The notes beneath the pieces were generated by a model. The model searched no databases and had not been told where the DNA came from. It was given only the letters and a program-made list of their open reading frames with translations. From Halanaerobiales bacterium (lineage in GTDB: Bacteria; Bacillota; Halanaerobiia; Halanaerobiales; M55B127), in assembly GCA_021736965.1 (NCBI GenBank), contig JAIPEV010000010.1:1-17982 (forward strand): a DNA stretch of 17,982 nucleotides, written 5' to 3'. Position numbers and translations under genes: made by a program. Below are positions 1-8,277 of this stretch, piece by piece. Position 1 is the stretch's first letter, and each line of letters starts with the position of its first letter.

Positions 1-979
1 ATCAAAATCAGACTATGGAAGTATCTATAAAATCAGAGATGATAAAGTAACATATGTTGATGCCGTTGGACATGATCTTAAACTATTAAAATCCTTACAG
101 ATCAATAAAAGTGTGTTTTCTGTACATACAAATGAACCACAGATTTTAGATAACTTACTTGAAAGAGATAAAAACATGATTTCTCAAGAAAAATATGAAG
201 TATTGAAAAGTGCTTCAAAAAATATTGAACAGTCTTTGACTTTTTCTCTTACCGTTGACAATGAGAGGATTGCAGGGATTTCATTGGATATTAATGATAA
301 ATCCAAAAAACAATTTATGCAAGATGATATTGAAACATTAGCTGCTTTTAGAAATCTAGCTGAATCTTTTTATACATTTCAAAGGTATAATAAATTGCAA
401 GGAGATTTCCAGCGTGATATAATCTTATCAATGATTAAGTTTTTAGAGGTTCATGATAAATATACTGGAGGTCATTCAGAAGAAGTTGCAAATCTGTCAA
501 TTATGATAGCTAAAAGTTTAGATTTATCAAAAAAAGAAATTAATAATGCTTATTGGGCGGGTTTGATCCATGATATAGGCAAGTTACTTATACCTAAAAA
601 GATATTAAACAAAAAACAAAAATTAACAGATAGTGACTATTCTTTGATTCAAAATCATCCTTATTGGGCATATACAGCCTTAAAACAGACAAAAAAGCTT
701 GATAGTATAGCAAAGTATGTACTCTATCACCATGAGAGGTGGGATGGTGAAGGCTATCCTGAAGGTGTAAAAAGAGAACAGATCCCATTAATTTCGAGAA
801 TTATTGCAGTAGCTGATGCTTATTCTGCAATGACTTCTGATAGGGCTTATCGTGATGCTCTCTCTAAGCAGGAAGCCTTTCAAGAGCTAAAGAAAGGTTC
901 TAAAAAACAGTTTGATCCAGAAATTGTAAAGATACTTATAACAAATATAGATAGTTTAGACAAGACAAATGTAAAGTAA
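1..979 (+). CDS. GAF/HD-GYP cyclic-di-GMP phosphodiesterase (5' partial)
   Basis: The reading frame is open from base 2 to the TAA at 977-979, so the true start lies left of the window; the internal GTG at 113 is not a likely start because the frame upstream of it still reads as a GAF-like fold. Of 325 visible residues, about 1-130 look like a GAF sensor domain and about 140-315 are an HD-GYP domain. Visible metal and active-site signatures are the GGHS His (158), the HDIGK pair (His190, Asp191), NHP (His219), HHERW (His243, His244) and DGEGYP (248-253), all as in functional HD-GYP enzymes that hydrolyse c-di-GMP. No membrane segment is visible, but the N terminus is missing. It ends 20 nt before the pullulanase ATG, with only an SD site between them, so the two genes are probably co-transcribed. 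The signal sensed by the GAF domain cannot be told from sequence. Confidence 0.93.
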   Translation, partial: SKSDYGSIYKIRDDKVTYVDAVGHDLKLLKSLQINKSVFSVHTNEPQILDNLLERDKNMISQEKYEVLKSASKNIEQSLTFSLTVDNERIAGISLDINDKSKKQFMQDDIETLAAFRNLAESFYTFQRYNKLQGDFQRDIILSMIKFLEVHDKYTGGHSEEVANLSIMIAKSLDLSKKEINNAYWAGLIHDIGKLLIPKKILNKKQKLTDSDYSLIQNHPYWAYTALKQTKKLDSIAKYVLYHHERWDGEGYPEGVKREQIPLISRIIAVADAYSAMTSDRAYRDALSKQEAFQELKKGSKKQFDPEIVKILITNIDSLDKTNVK

Positions 980-999
980 TATGAAAAGGAGTATTTTTG

Positions 1000-2904
1000 A
1001 TGAATATTATTGAACTACAGGAAGATGTATTCAGGCCTGAATTCATATACCACGGTAATGATTTGGGAGTTAACTATACTAAAGAGAATACTAAAATTTT
1101 ACTGTGGGCACCAACCGCAGAAGAGATTAAGATTGAGATCTATAACTATTATAAGAATAAAGACCCCTATGAAGTTTTTGACCTAAATAAAAATATTAAT
1201 GGAACCTGGAAAGTAAACTTAGAGGGGGATTATGGAGGAAAATATTATTTATTTAAAATAGATTTTGGTTCTAAAATTGTAAAAACTATTGATCCCTATG
1301 CAAAGGGTTTAGCATCAAACAGTGAAATGGGGTTAATTGTTGATTTTGAAAAGACTAACCCAGATGATTGGCAAAAAGATAAGAGAGTTAATATAAAAAG
1401 CCCTGTTGATGCTATAATCTATGAAGTACATGTTAGAGATTTTTCTTCTTCACCATACTCTGGAATGAAAAATAGTGGTGACTACTTGGCATTTACAGAA
1501 AACAACACAGTTAATAATCAAGGTTTAAGTACGGGTATTGATCATTTAAAAGAGTTAGGAATCACACATATACATCTTTTACCGGTATTTGATTATGCTT
1601 CTGTTGATGAAGAAATAAAATATGAATATAACTGGGGCTATGATCCACATTTTTATAATGTACCTGAGGGTTCATATGCAAATAATTCTGAGGGTTATCA
1701 GAGAATAAGCGAATTTAAAAAGATGATTAAAAGCTTACATGATAATGGTATTGGAGTAATAATGGATGTAGTTTATAATCACACTTATTTTACAGAGCAA
1801 TCAGCTTTTCAAAAAACTGCACCTGGGTATTTTTATAGAACGGTAGATAACTGTTATCTAACTAATGGTTCAGGCTGTGGTAATGAAATAGCAACTGAAC
1901 GCCCAATGGTAAGGAAGTTTATTATTGATTCGTTAAAATATTGGGCTAAAGAATATCATATTGATGGATTTAGATTTGATCTGATGGGTTTAATGGATAA
2001 AGAAACTGTTTATAATATTGAAAAATCCTTACATAATATTGATCCTAATATATTAATATATGGAGAACCTTGGGCTGCTTCACCACCTCATCTTAAAGAC
2101 TATCAAAAGATATATAAAGGAATACAACGTAATCATAAGTTTGGGTTTTTTAATGACTCTTTTAGAGATGCTATTAAAGGTGATACAAATGGATTTGTAA
2201 CCGGATATGTCAATGGCAAATTTCAGACATATAATGATATAAAAAGGGGAGTTGTTGGTAGTATTGACTTTAACTTTGAGGTGAAAGATTTTGCCTATAA
2301 ACCAGAAGAGACGGTAAATTATGTCAGTTCTCATGATAACTTAACTCTCTGGGATAAGATTAATAAATCGATGAGTAAGGCAACTGAAATAAAAAGAATC
2401 AAGATGGATAGGTTAGCTCAGGCAATTGTCTTTACTTCACAAGGTATCCCGTTTTTCCAGGGGGGAGAAGAGTTTTTAAGAACTAAGTATGGTAATCATA
2501 ATAGTTATAATGCTGGAGACCACATAAATCAGATTAAGTGGGAGAGAAAGAGCTTATATTATGAAACTTTTTTATACTATAAGGGCTTAATAAAGTTAAG
2601 AAAAAAACATTCTGCTTTTAGGATGAGAGAGGCGGATATGATTCGTAATAAGCTAGAATTTTTACAAGGTGAAGATGCTGCAATAGGTTATATGTTCAAA
2701 GACCATGCCAATAATGATAAATGGAGAAATATCTTTGTTATCTATAATCCACAACATCATTGGACAAGATTTTGGTTGGAAAAAAAGTATAATTTTAATA
2801 TTGTGGTTAATGAAACGAAGTCGGGAACAGATATTTTACACCGTTTTAGAGCAGACAATATAAAAGTACCACCAATAACTGCAATGGTACTTTATACAGA
2901 TTAA
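1000..2904 (+). CDS. pulA: Type I pullulanase, glycogen/starch debranching enzyme
   Basis: Hydrolyses alpha-1,6 branch points in glycogen, pullulan or limit dextrins. The diagnostic type I pullulanase motif YNWGYDP is at residues 210-216. GH13 catalytic residues are visible: nucleophile Asp327 in GFRFD, acid/base Glu356 in YGEPW, and Asp446 in SSHDN. An N-terminal CBM48-like beta domain covers roughly residues 10-110, and the barrel begins near IYEVHVRDF. There is no signal peptide, so it should act in the cytoplasm on stored glycogen or imported oligosaccharides. I chose ATG at 1000 because AAGGAG (986-991) is 8 nt upstream; a TTG at 997 is closer and less likely. At 634 residues it has the size of compact cytoplasmic type I enzymes. 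It follows the HD-GYP gene closely and converges on glgB, with the stop codons overlapping by 4 nt. Confidence 0.95.
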   Translation: MNIIELQEDVFRPEFIYHGNDLGVNYTKENTKILLWAPTAEEIKIEIYNYYKNKDPYEVFDLNKNINGTWKVNLEGDYGGKYYLFKIDFGSKIVKTIDPYAKGLASNSEMGLIVDFEKTNPDDWQKDKRVNIKSPVDAIIYEVHVRDFSSSPYSGMKNSGDYLAFTENNTVNNQGLSTGIDHLKELGITHIHLLPVFDYASVDEEIKYEYNWGYDPHFYNVPEGSYANNSEGYQRISEFKKMIKSLHDNGIGVIMDVVYNHTYFTEQSAFQKTAPGYFYRTVDNCYLTNGSGCGNEIATERPMVRKFIIDSLKYWAKEYHIDGFRFDLMGLMDKETVYNIEKSLHNIDPNILIYGEPWAASPPHLKDYQKIYKGIQRNHKFGFFNDSFRDAIKGDTNGFVTGYVNGKFQTYNDIKRGVVGSIDFNFEVKDFAYKPEETVNYVSSHDNLTLWDKINKSMSKATEIKRIKMDRLAQAIVFTSQGIPFFQGGEEFLRTKYGNHNSYNAGDHINQIKWERKSLYYETFLYYKGLIKLRKKHSAFRMREADMIRNKLEFLQGEDAAIGYMFKDHANNDKWRNIFVIYNPQHHWTRFWLEKKYNFNIVVNETKSGTDILHRFRADNIKVPPITAMVLYTD

Positions 2905-4793
2905 ATATCAATTTTAAGATACAAAGAAGCTAGAGGAGGAATGGTAAGAGTTATTGAATTTTTGAAACCATGGTACTCCTCTTTTTTGCTTTTTATTGGG
3001 GAATCATTAGTAAGATTTGAACCTCCATATTTATCTAAATCCGAGTTAAAAGTTTCTTTGTACTCTCCTTTAACTGGTACTCCAATTTTATAATTGTTCC
3101 TCGGTATTGGTGTAAAGTTACATATGATTATTAGAAGTTGTTTAATTTTTTGACTTGACCTGGTAAAACTTATTACACTTTGTTGATAATCATCGGCATT
3201 GATCCATTCAAAACCTTCATTTTCATAGTCTTTGCTCCATAAAGCTGGATTATTTTTATAGAATATATTTAGTTCTTTTAAGTAATTTTTTAATTTATCA
3301 TGTTTCGGGTAGTTTAAAAGATGCCAGTCTAATTCTTGTTTATAGTTCCATTCAATAAACTGACCAAATTCACCACCCATAAACAGTAATTTTTTTCCGG
3401 GATGAGCTATCATATAACCATATAATAGCCTTAAGTTAGCAAACTTCTGCCAGTAGTCACCTGGCATTTTATCCAATAAAGATTTTTTACCGTGAACTAC
3501 CTCATCATGGGAAAGGGGTAATATAAAGTTTTCTGAATAATGATACATCATTGAAAATGTAAGTAAATTGTGTCTATTTTTTCTTTTTATCGGATCTTCT
3601 TTAATGTACTTTAAGATATCGTTCATCCAACCCATATTCCATTTAAAATTAAACCCTAATCCACCTTGATCATCTGGGGCAGTTACTTTAGGCCAGGCTG
3701 TTGATTCTTCAGCAACCATCATTACTCCGGGGTAGTTATCAAATATAACTGAGTTGAGCTTTTTTAAAAATTCAACTGCTTGTAAATTTTGATTACCACC
3801 ATATTTATTTGGAGTCCATTCACCTTCTTCTTTATTATAGTCTAGATAAAGCATATTACTGACAGCATCAACTCTAATTCCATCGATATGGTAAATGTCA
3901 AATAAAAAGCGGGCACTTGAGATTAAAAAACTCCAGACTTCAGGTTGATTGAAGTCAAAATTAAGTGTATCCCATTGCTTATTTTCGGCTATTTTTGGAT
4001 CGATATTTTCATAGAGGTTTGTACCATCAAAAAGCCTTAATCCATGGTTATCTTTACAAAAATGGCTGGGGACCCAATCTAAAATCACACTTATTCCATG
4101 TTTATGGGCTTGATCAACGAAGTACATAAAGTCTTTGGGTTTACCATAGCGACTAGTTATAGAAAAGTAGCCGGTTGTTTGATAACCCCAAGAACCACCA
4201 AAAGGAAATTCAGTCAAAGGCATCAGTTCTAAATGGGTATATCCCATTTGGTCAACATAGGGTATTAAAGTATCAGCCAAATGCCTATAGTTATAGGGTT
4301 CTCCATCTGAAGTGGTCTTCCATGAACCGGCGTGTACCTCATATATATTTATTGGTTGTAAGTGTGGCTTATTATTTTTTCTTTTCTCAATCCAAAGATT
4401 ATCAGACCATTTAAAACCATCTAAAGATTTAATAATAGAGGCTGTATTAGGGCTTTTTTCTGAATAAAATGCGACGGGATCTGATTTTATAAATGTATCG
4501 CCATGGTATCCAGTTATAGAATATTTATATAAAGTATTTTCTTCTAATCCGGAGATGAAAATGCTCCAAATTCCACTATCAGAAATTTTTTTCATTGGAT
4601 TGGAAAACTTATTCCAGTTATTGAACTCTCCAATAACAGATACCTTTCTAGCAGAAGGAGCCCAAACAGAAAATCTAACTCCTTTAAGACCATCTTTTTG
4701 CTTTATATGAGCACCTAAAAAGTTATATATTTGGTAATGTTCACCTTTATTAAATAGGTATCTATCATAATCACTAATTATTGGCTCAGACAT
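2901..4793 (-). CDS. glgB: 1,4-alpha-glucan branching enzyme
   Basis: Transfers alpha-1,4 glucan segments to form alpha-1,6 branches in glycogen. Residues about 35-110 form the CBM48 domain; the GH13 barrel follows from INIYEVHAGSW (148-158). Family motifs are FGGSWGYQTTGYF (208-220), the nucleophile Asp309 in DGIRVDAV, the catalytic Glu of AEESTAW (361-367), and LSHDEVVHG (428-436) with His429 and Asp430. The C-terminal beta domain ends at residue 630, normal length for a bacterial GlgB without the long N-terminal extension. The start is the ATG whose complement is 4791-4793, with GGAGG (complement of 4801-4805) 7 nt upstream. It is transcribed away from glgA out of a shared divergent region and converges on pulA, overlapping its stop by 4 nt. 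No terminator for glgB itself was found inside pulA. Confidence 0.96.
   Translation of the reverse strand: MSEPIISDYDRYLFNKGEHYQIYNFLGAHIKQKDGLKGVRFSVWAPSARKVSVIGEFNNWNKFSNPMKKISDSGIWSIFISGLEENTLYKYSITGYHGDTFIKSDPVAFYSEKSPNTASIIKSLDGFKWSDNLWIEKRKNNKPHLQPINIYEVHAGSWKTTSDGEPYNYRHLADTLIPYVDQMGYTHLELMPLTEFPFGGSWGYQTTGYFSITSRYGKPKDFMYFVDQAHKHGISVILDWVPSHFCKDNHGLRLFDGTNLYENIDPKIAENKQWDTLNFDFNQPEVWSFLISSARFLFDIYHIDGIRVDAVSNMLYLDYNKEEGEWTPNKYGGNQNLQAVEFLKKLNSVIFDNYPGVMMVAEESTAWPKVTAPDDQGGLGFNFKWNMGWMNDILKYIKEDPIKRKNRHNLLTFSMMYHYSENFILPLSHDEVVHGKKSLLDKMPGDYWQKFANLRLLYGYMIAHPGKKLLFMGGEFGQFIEWNYKQELDWHLLNYPKHDKLKNYLKELNIFYKNNPALWSKDYENEGFEWINADDYQQSVISFTRSSQKIKQLLIIICNFTPIPRNNYKIGVPVKGEYKETFNSDLDKYGGSNLTNDSPIKSKKEEYHGFKNSITLTIPPLASLYLKIDI
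2932..2987 (+). terminator. Probable pulA terminator inside the 3' end of glgB
   Basis: AGAGGAG (2932-2938) pairs with CTCCTCT (2976-2982), and inside it ATGGT (2941-2945) pairs with ACCAT (2967-2971), leaving a 21-nt loop. The right arm runs into six T's (2982-2987). The T tract is only on the plus strand, so this would stop pulA transcription. It lies entirely within the coding sequence of convergent glgB. The loop is long, which lowers certainty. Confidence 0.6.
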
Positions 4794-4836
4794 TTTAATT
4801 CCTCCAATATTATCTACTACTATATATATTTCAAGA

Positions 4837-4842
4837 ATTATA
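4837..4842 (-). promoter_or_regulatory. Candidate -10 element for glgB
   Basis: The minus strand reads TATAAT here, a perfect sigma-A -10 hexamer, about 44 nt before the glgB ATG. The best -35 hexamer at 17-18 nt spacing matches only about 3 of 6 bases, so the assignment rests on the -10 and its position. Confidence 0.4.
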
Positions 4843-4901
4843 TGTAATATCCTTTTAATATAAGAAAGACAAAAATGGTAATGGATTTGATATTTTTTTG
4901 T

Positions 4902-4930
4902 TTGACAGGGTTATGAAAGTTTATTAAACT
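4902..4930 (+). promoter_or_regulatory. Candidate sigma-A promoter for glgA
   Basis: A perfect -35 TTGACA (4902-4907) is followed after 17 nt by TAAACT (4925-4930), which matches 4 of 6 bases of the -10 consensus. Transcription would begin near 4937, about 35 nt before the glgA ATG and upstream of its SD GGGAGG (4959-4964). It probably also drives the two downstream genes. No CcpA-type cre site was seen in the 179-bp divergent region. Confidence 0.55.
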
Positions 4931-4972
4931 TAATGTATAAATAAATATTTTGATTTTTGGGAGGGAAAAGGT

Positions 4973-6640
4973 ATGAAAGACAAATTGAAGATTCTTTTTG
5001 TATCATCAGAAGTATCTCCTTTTATAAAGACAGGAGGCCTTGCAGATGTAGCAGGAGCATTGCCCAGTGCCTTAAAAGAAAAAGGTCATGATGTAAGGGT
5101 TGTTTTACCTGAATATAAACAGATATCTTATGACTTTGTAAAAGATTTTAAACATATTACAGACTTTAAAATGAAAATGGTATGGAGAGATAAATATGTA
5201 GGAGTAAATAAACTTGATTATAATGGTGTACCCACCTATTTTATAGATAATAAATTTTACTTTTTTAGAGACTCTTTATATGAAAACAATGATAGAGAGG
5301 AACAGTTTGCTTTTTTTTCCAGAGCTGTTTTAGAAATGATTAAAAAGATTGACTTTAAACCAGATATAATACATTGTAATGATTGGCAAACTGGACCTTT
5401 AGCATTAATGTTAAAAGATAACTATCAAATTTATGATTTTTATAGGGATATAAAAACGGTCTTTTCTATTCATAATCTTGCTTATCAGGGCAAGTTCAGT
5501 CCAGAAATAATAGGAGATATTCTAGGAGTATCCTATTACCATTTTAATTCAGGTAACATTAGGCATGATAGTATGGTAAATTATATGAAAATGGGAATTA
5601 TGTATTCTGATATTTTAAACACGGTTAGTCAAACATATGCCCAAGAGATTAAAACACCATATTTTGGGGAAGGTTTAGATTACATATTAAGGATGAGAGA
5701 TAATGATTTATATGGAATTTTAAATGGTGTTGATTATGATGAATTTAATCCTTCTACCGATCAAAGAATTTATTTAAACTATAGTAAAGAAAAGATTAAT
5801 ATTAAATATAAAAATAAATTGGGATTACAAAATGAATTAGGACTTAAAGTAGATAAAGAAAAACCAGTTATTTCAATTATATCAAGGTTAGTAGAACAAA
5901 AAGGGATGGAATTATTTCCTTCAATAATCCATGATCTGATGGCTCAGGATATTCAGTTTATTGTCCTCGGTACAGGTCAAAAACAGTATGAAGATTTTTT
6001 TAGATATGTTCAATCAAGATATCCAAATAAGATGAGGGCAGTAATTGGGTATGATGCTCAGTTGGCGCAAAAGATATATGCTGGTAGTGATATTTTCTTA
6101 ATGCCTTCTAGATTCGAACCATGTGGTTTAGGACAGCTAATAAGTATGTGTTATGGTACAATACCACTCGTAAAAGAAACAGGTGGATTAAAAGATACTG
6201 TAGTTCCATATAATGAATACGATGATACTGGCTTTGGCTTTTCTTTTGATAACTACAATGCACATGATATGCTGTATACAGTTAAAAGAGCACTTGATTT
6301 TTATAATGATCAAAAGATCTGGCAAAAGCTGATAAAAAGAGCTATGAAACAAGATTTTAGTTGGGAGAAGTCTGCAACTAAATATGAAAAATTATATAAT
6401 AAAATAGTAATAGATATAGTTAATAAAACTGTTAAACAAGTTCAAGAGCAAAAAATTAATATAAATACAGCTAATCTTGATTCTCTTATTAAGCTTAATG
6501 GTATTGGAGAAAACTATGGAAAGAAAATTATTGAGTATAGAAAAAATAATGAAGAATTTGAATCAAAAGAGGAACTATTAAAGATAAGAGGAATTGGTAA
6601 AGTTAAGTTTGAAAAGATAAAAGAAATGATAAAAGTATAA
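4973..6640 (+). CDS. glgA: Glycogen synthase (ADP-glucose, GT5) with C-terminal helix-hairpin-helix tail
   Basis: Elongates glycogen from ADP-glucose in the cytoplasm. GT5 signatures: KTGGLADVAGALP with Lys19, HCNDWQTG (134-141), SIHNLAYQG (165-173), NGVDYDEFNP (251-260), Arg305 and Lys310 in RLVEQKG, and Glu382 in FEPCGLGQ. The catalytic region ends near residue 485, the usual GlgA length. An additional stretch, residues 494-555, follows a polar linker and reads as the ComEA-type double helix-hairpin-helix: INTA near its start, LNGIG (508-512) in the first hairpin, EYR at 521-523, EELL at 533-536, and IRGIG (538-542) in the second. This fold normally binds DNA backbone non-specifically and is not part of standard GlgA. 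The frame is continuous with no sign of a shift. ATG 4973 follows GGGAGGG with 7-nt spacing. The next gene begins 15 nt after the stop. Confidence 0.95.
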   Translation: MKDKLKILFVSSEVSPFIKTGGLADVAGALPSALKEKGHDVRVVLPEYKQISYDFVKDFKHITDFKMKMVWRDKYVGVNKLDYNGVPTYFIDNKFYFFRDSLYENNDREEQFAFFSRAVLEMIKKIDFKPDIIHCNDWQTGPLALMLKDNYQIYDFYRDIKTVFSIHNLAYQGKFSPEIIGDILGVSYYHFNSGNIRHDSMVNYMKMGIMYSDILNTVSQTYAQEIKTPYFGEGLDYILRMRDNDLYGILNGVDYDEFNPSTDQRIYLNYSKEKINIKYKNKLGLQNELGLKVDKEKPVISIISRLVEQKGMELFPSIIHDLMAQDIQFIVLGTGQKQYEDFFRYVQSRYPNKMRAVIGYDAQLAQKIYAGSDIFLMPSRFEPCGLGQLISMCYGTIPLVKETGGLKDTVVPYNEYDDTGFGFSFDNYNAHDMLYTVKRALDFYNDQKIWQKLIKRAMKQDFSWEKSATKYEKLYNKIVIDIVNKTVKQVQEQKININTANLDSLIKLNGIGENYGKKIIEYRKNNEEFESKEELLKIRGIGKVKFEKIKEMIKV

Positions 6641-6655
6641 AAAGAGGTGAATTAT

Positions 6656-7513
6656 ATGCCAGATCTCTGGGCACATATTATAGGAGGAGAAATGGTAATA
6701 AATAAGCTAAATGATAAAGCACTTTGTGATGTCATAATAAATAACAGAAATTATTTTAATATGGGAACACAGGGGCCTGACTTTTTTTTCTATAATGATT
6801 TTTGGCCCTGGATAAAAGAAAAAAAAGGGCCTACAATTGGAAACCTTATTCATAATAAAATGACCATTGATTTTTTAATAGAATCTTTTAGAAAGTTAAA
6901 AGAAAAAAAAGGTATTTTATATTATCCAGAAAGTTTATCATATTTCATGGGATTTATAACTCATATTATTCTGGATAAAAACATTCATCAAATTATTGAT
7001 AATTTTACAACAGATGACTTTGAACACAAGAGGCTAGAATTAGAACTTGACTGCTATTTTACAAAAAAGTATTTAAATAGTGAATGTTATAAACTAAATC
7101 CTTTGAACTATATAAATATTGGAGACAATTTTAACCAGATGATATCTCAAATAATTTATAGCAATATTAATCAGATGTATAATCTAAATCTAGATTTAGA
7201 TTTTATAGATAAAGCATATAATGATATGTTAAAAGTACATTCAATTCTTTATAGTCCATATAAAGTAAAAATAACTATATTAAAATTATTTACAAGTTTC
7301 TTTTCGATTGATTTAAATCAATATACCTATGCTGATGTTAATAGTTTCTCGATTTTATCAACTACTGATATTGATCAAGTTGAAGAAAAAATGATAAAAT
7401 ATATTAAGCAGAGTAAGAATGTTATTAATATCTATTGTAAGTATCTAAAAGATAAAATAGATATAGATCAAGTTAAAAAAGAAATCGATATATATCTAGC
7501 TCATACTCCCTAG
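6656..7513 (+). CDS. Zinc-dependent phospholipase C-like protein
   Basis: Resembles the zinc-dependent phospholipase C family (PF00882 type), typically 250-350 residues in Firmicutes. In 285 residues the likely metal ligands are visible: His7 in the N-terminal PDLWAHIIGG, Asp42 in GPDFFFY, His66 in NLIHNK, the His103-x3-Asp107-x3-His111 cluster, and His124-x3-Glu128. This spacing resembles the trinuclear zinc site of bacterial PLC, but unlike secreted PLC there is no signal peptide, so it should be cytoplasmic. The ATG at 6656 is chosen because GAGGTG (6644-6649) sits 6 nt upstream as its SD; an in-frame GTG at 6647 lies within that SD. The second half (about 160-285) is divergent and unassigned. 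It follows glgA by 15 nt, so co-expression is likely. The substrate is unknown; a phosphodiester or phospholipid hydrolase role is only inferred. Confidence 0.75.
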   Translation: MPDLWAHIIGGEMVINKLNDKALCDVIINNRNYFNMGTQGPDFFFYNDFWPWIKEKKGPTIGNLIHNKMTIDFLIESFRKLKEKKGILYYPESLSYFMGFITHIILDKNIHQIIDNFTTDDFEHKRLELELDCYFTKKYLNSECYKLNPLNYINIGDNFNQMISQIIYSNINQMYNLNLDLDFIDKAYNDMLKVHSILYSPYKVKITILKLFTSFFSIDLNQYTYADVNSFSILSTTDIDQVEEKMIKYIKQSKNVINIYCKYLKDKIDIDQVKKEIDIYLAHTP

Positions 7514-7566
7514 TATAATGGATTTTATATATTAACAATAAACAATATAGGATTAGGAGGTTAGTT

Positions 7567-8151
7567 ATGTGTGGTAGATACTTTTTAAATATTGGATTGG
7601 AACAATTAATAAATAGATATGAAATTGATGATATTCCCGATGAAATCTATGACTTTAAGGGAGAAATATTTCCATCTAATACTGTTCCAGTAGTTTTAAA
7701 TATAAGAGGGATCAAAAAGCTTCGATTTATGAGGTGGGGTTTTGATTCATCTTATACAAATAATCTAATAATTAATGCAAGAAGTGAAACTGTTCATAAA
7801 AAGAAACTGTTTAAGGAGTCTTTTCACAGAAGGAGATGTATTGTTCCAGCAAATGGATTTTTTGAGTGGGGTAAAACTGAAACTGGTAAACAAAAGTACT
7901 TTATAGACTTAAAAGACGAAGAGGTGATATCATTAGCAGGTATTTATGATTCTGATTATGAACAAAATAAAAATTGTTCTTTTTGCATTATTACAAAGGA
8001 TGCTTTTGATCAATTAGTTCAAATTCATGACAGAGCACCTGTAATATTAAAACAAAATAGAGAAAATGAGTGGTTAAAGGAGGTATTTACTCCCAAGTTA
8101 TTTGATTTCTTTAATGAAAAGAAACTACAATTTGATATTAAAAAAAGCTAA
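7567..8151 (+). CDS. yedK: SRAP-domain DNA-protein crosslink protein (YedK/HMCES family)
   Basis: SRAP proteins use their N-terminal cysteine to form a stable crosslink with abasic sites in single-stranded DNA, protecting them. The frame begins MCGRY, so Cys2 becomes N-terminal after Met removal. Other family positions are seen: Asn70-Ala-Arg-Ser-Glu (70-74), RRCIVPANGFFEWG (89-102) with Glu100, and His154 in HDRAPVIL. At 194 residues it is slightly shorter than E. coli YedK but complete through the last conserved motif. AGGAGG (7555-7560) lies 6 nt before the ATG. It is 53 nt downstream of the PLC-like gene; a TATAAT at 7514-7519 without a good -35 could be a separate promoter. No LexA-type GAAC-N4-GTTC box was seen upstream, and no terminator follows. 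Confidence 0.93.
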   Translation: MCGRYFLNIGLEQLINRYEIDDIPDEIYDFKGEIFPSNTVPVVLNIRGIKKLRFMRWGFDSSYTNNLIINARSETVHKKKLFKESFHRRRCIVPANGFFEWGKTETGKQKYFIDLKDEEVISLAGIYDSDYEQNKNCSFCIITKDAFDQLVQIHDRAPVILKQNRENEWLKEVFTPKLFDFFNEKKLQFDIKKS

Positions 8152-8200
8152 ATATTATTAATATAAATTCATTTTTAAATTGTAATAACTGGCAGGAATA

Positions 8201-8232
8201 ATTGTATACAATATTGAATATATATTTATAAG
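8201..8232 (+). promoter_or_regulatory. Palindromic operator candidate and promoter-like elements before the amino acid importer
   Basis: ATTGTATACAAT (8201-8212) is a perfect 12-bp palindrome in the 126-bp gap between the SRAP gene and the binding-protein gene. Its left half contains TTGTAT, which could serve as a weak -35 for TATAAG (8227-8232) at 19-nt spacing, so a bound regulator would block the promoter. The form resembles GntR-family operators, but such a palindrome can arise by chance in AT-rich DNA. The rest of the 8152-8277 gap shows no terminator or riboswitch. Confidence 0.35.
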
Positions 8233-8277
8233 AGTTAATTTTGTTTTGAAAATAAAAGAATATTACAAGGAGGAGAG

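Noticed and set aside
113..979. HD-GYP protein beginning at GTG 113
   Set aside because: The frame is open to the left edge and the upstream residues continue a GAF-like domain; there is no SD before the GTG.
4175..4414. 79-codon plus-strand open frame inside glgB
   Set aside because: It is antisense to conserved GlgB motifs, with no SD site and no protein-like features.
7514..7519. TATAAT as a dedicated promoter for the SRAP gene
   Set aside because: No acceptable -35 or extended -10 accompanies it; too weak to list as a feature.
8152..8277. Amino-acid-responsive T-box or lysine riboswitch before the importer
   Set aside because: Too short and AT-only, with no T-box sequence, no terminator/antiterminator pair and no conserved riboswitch core.
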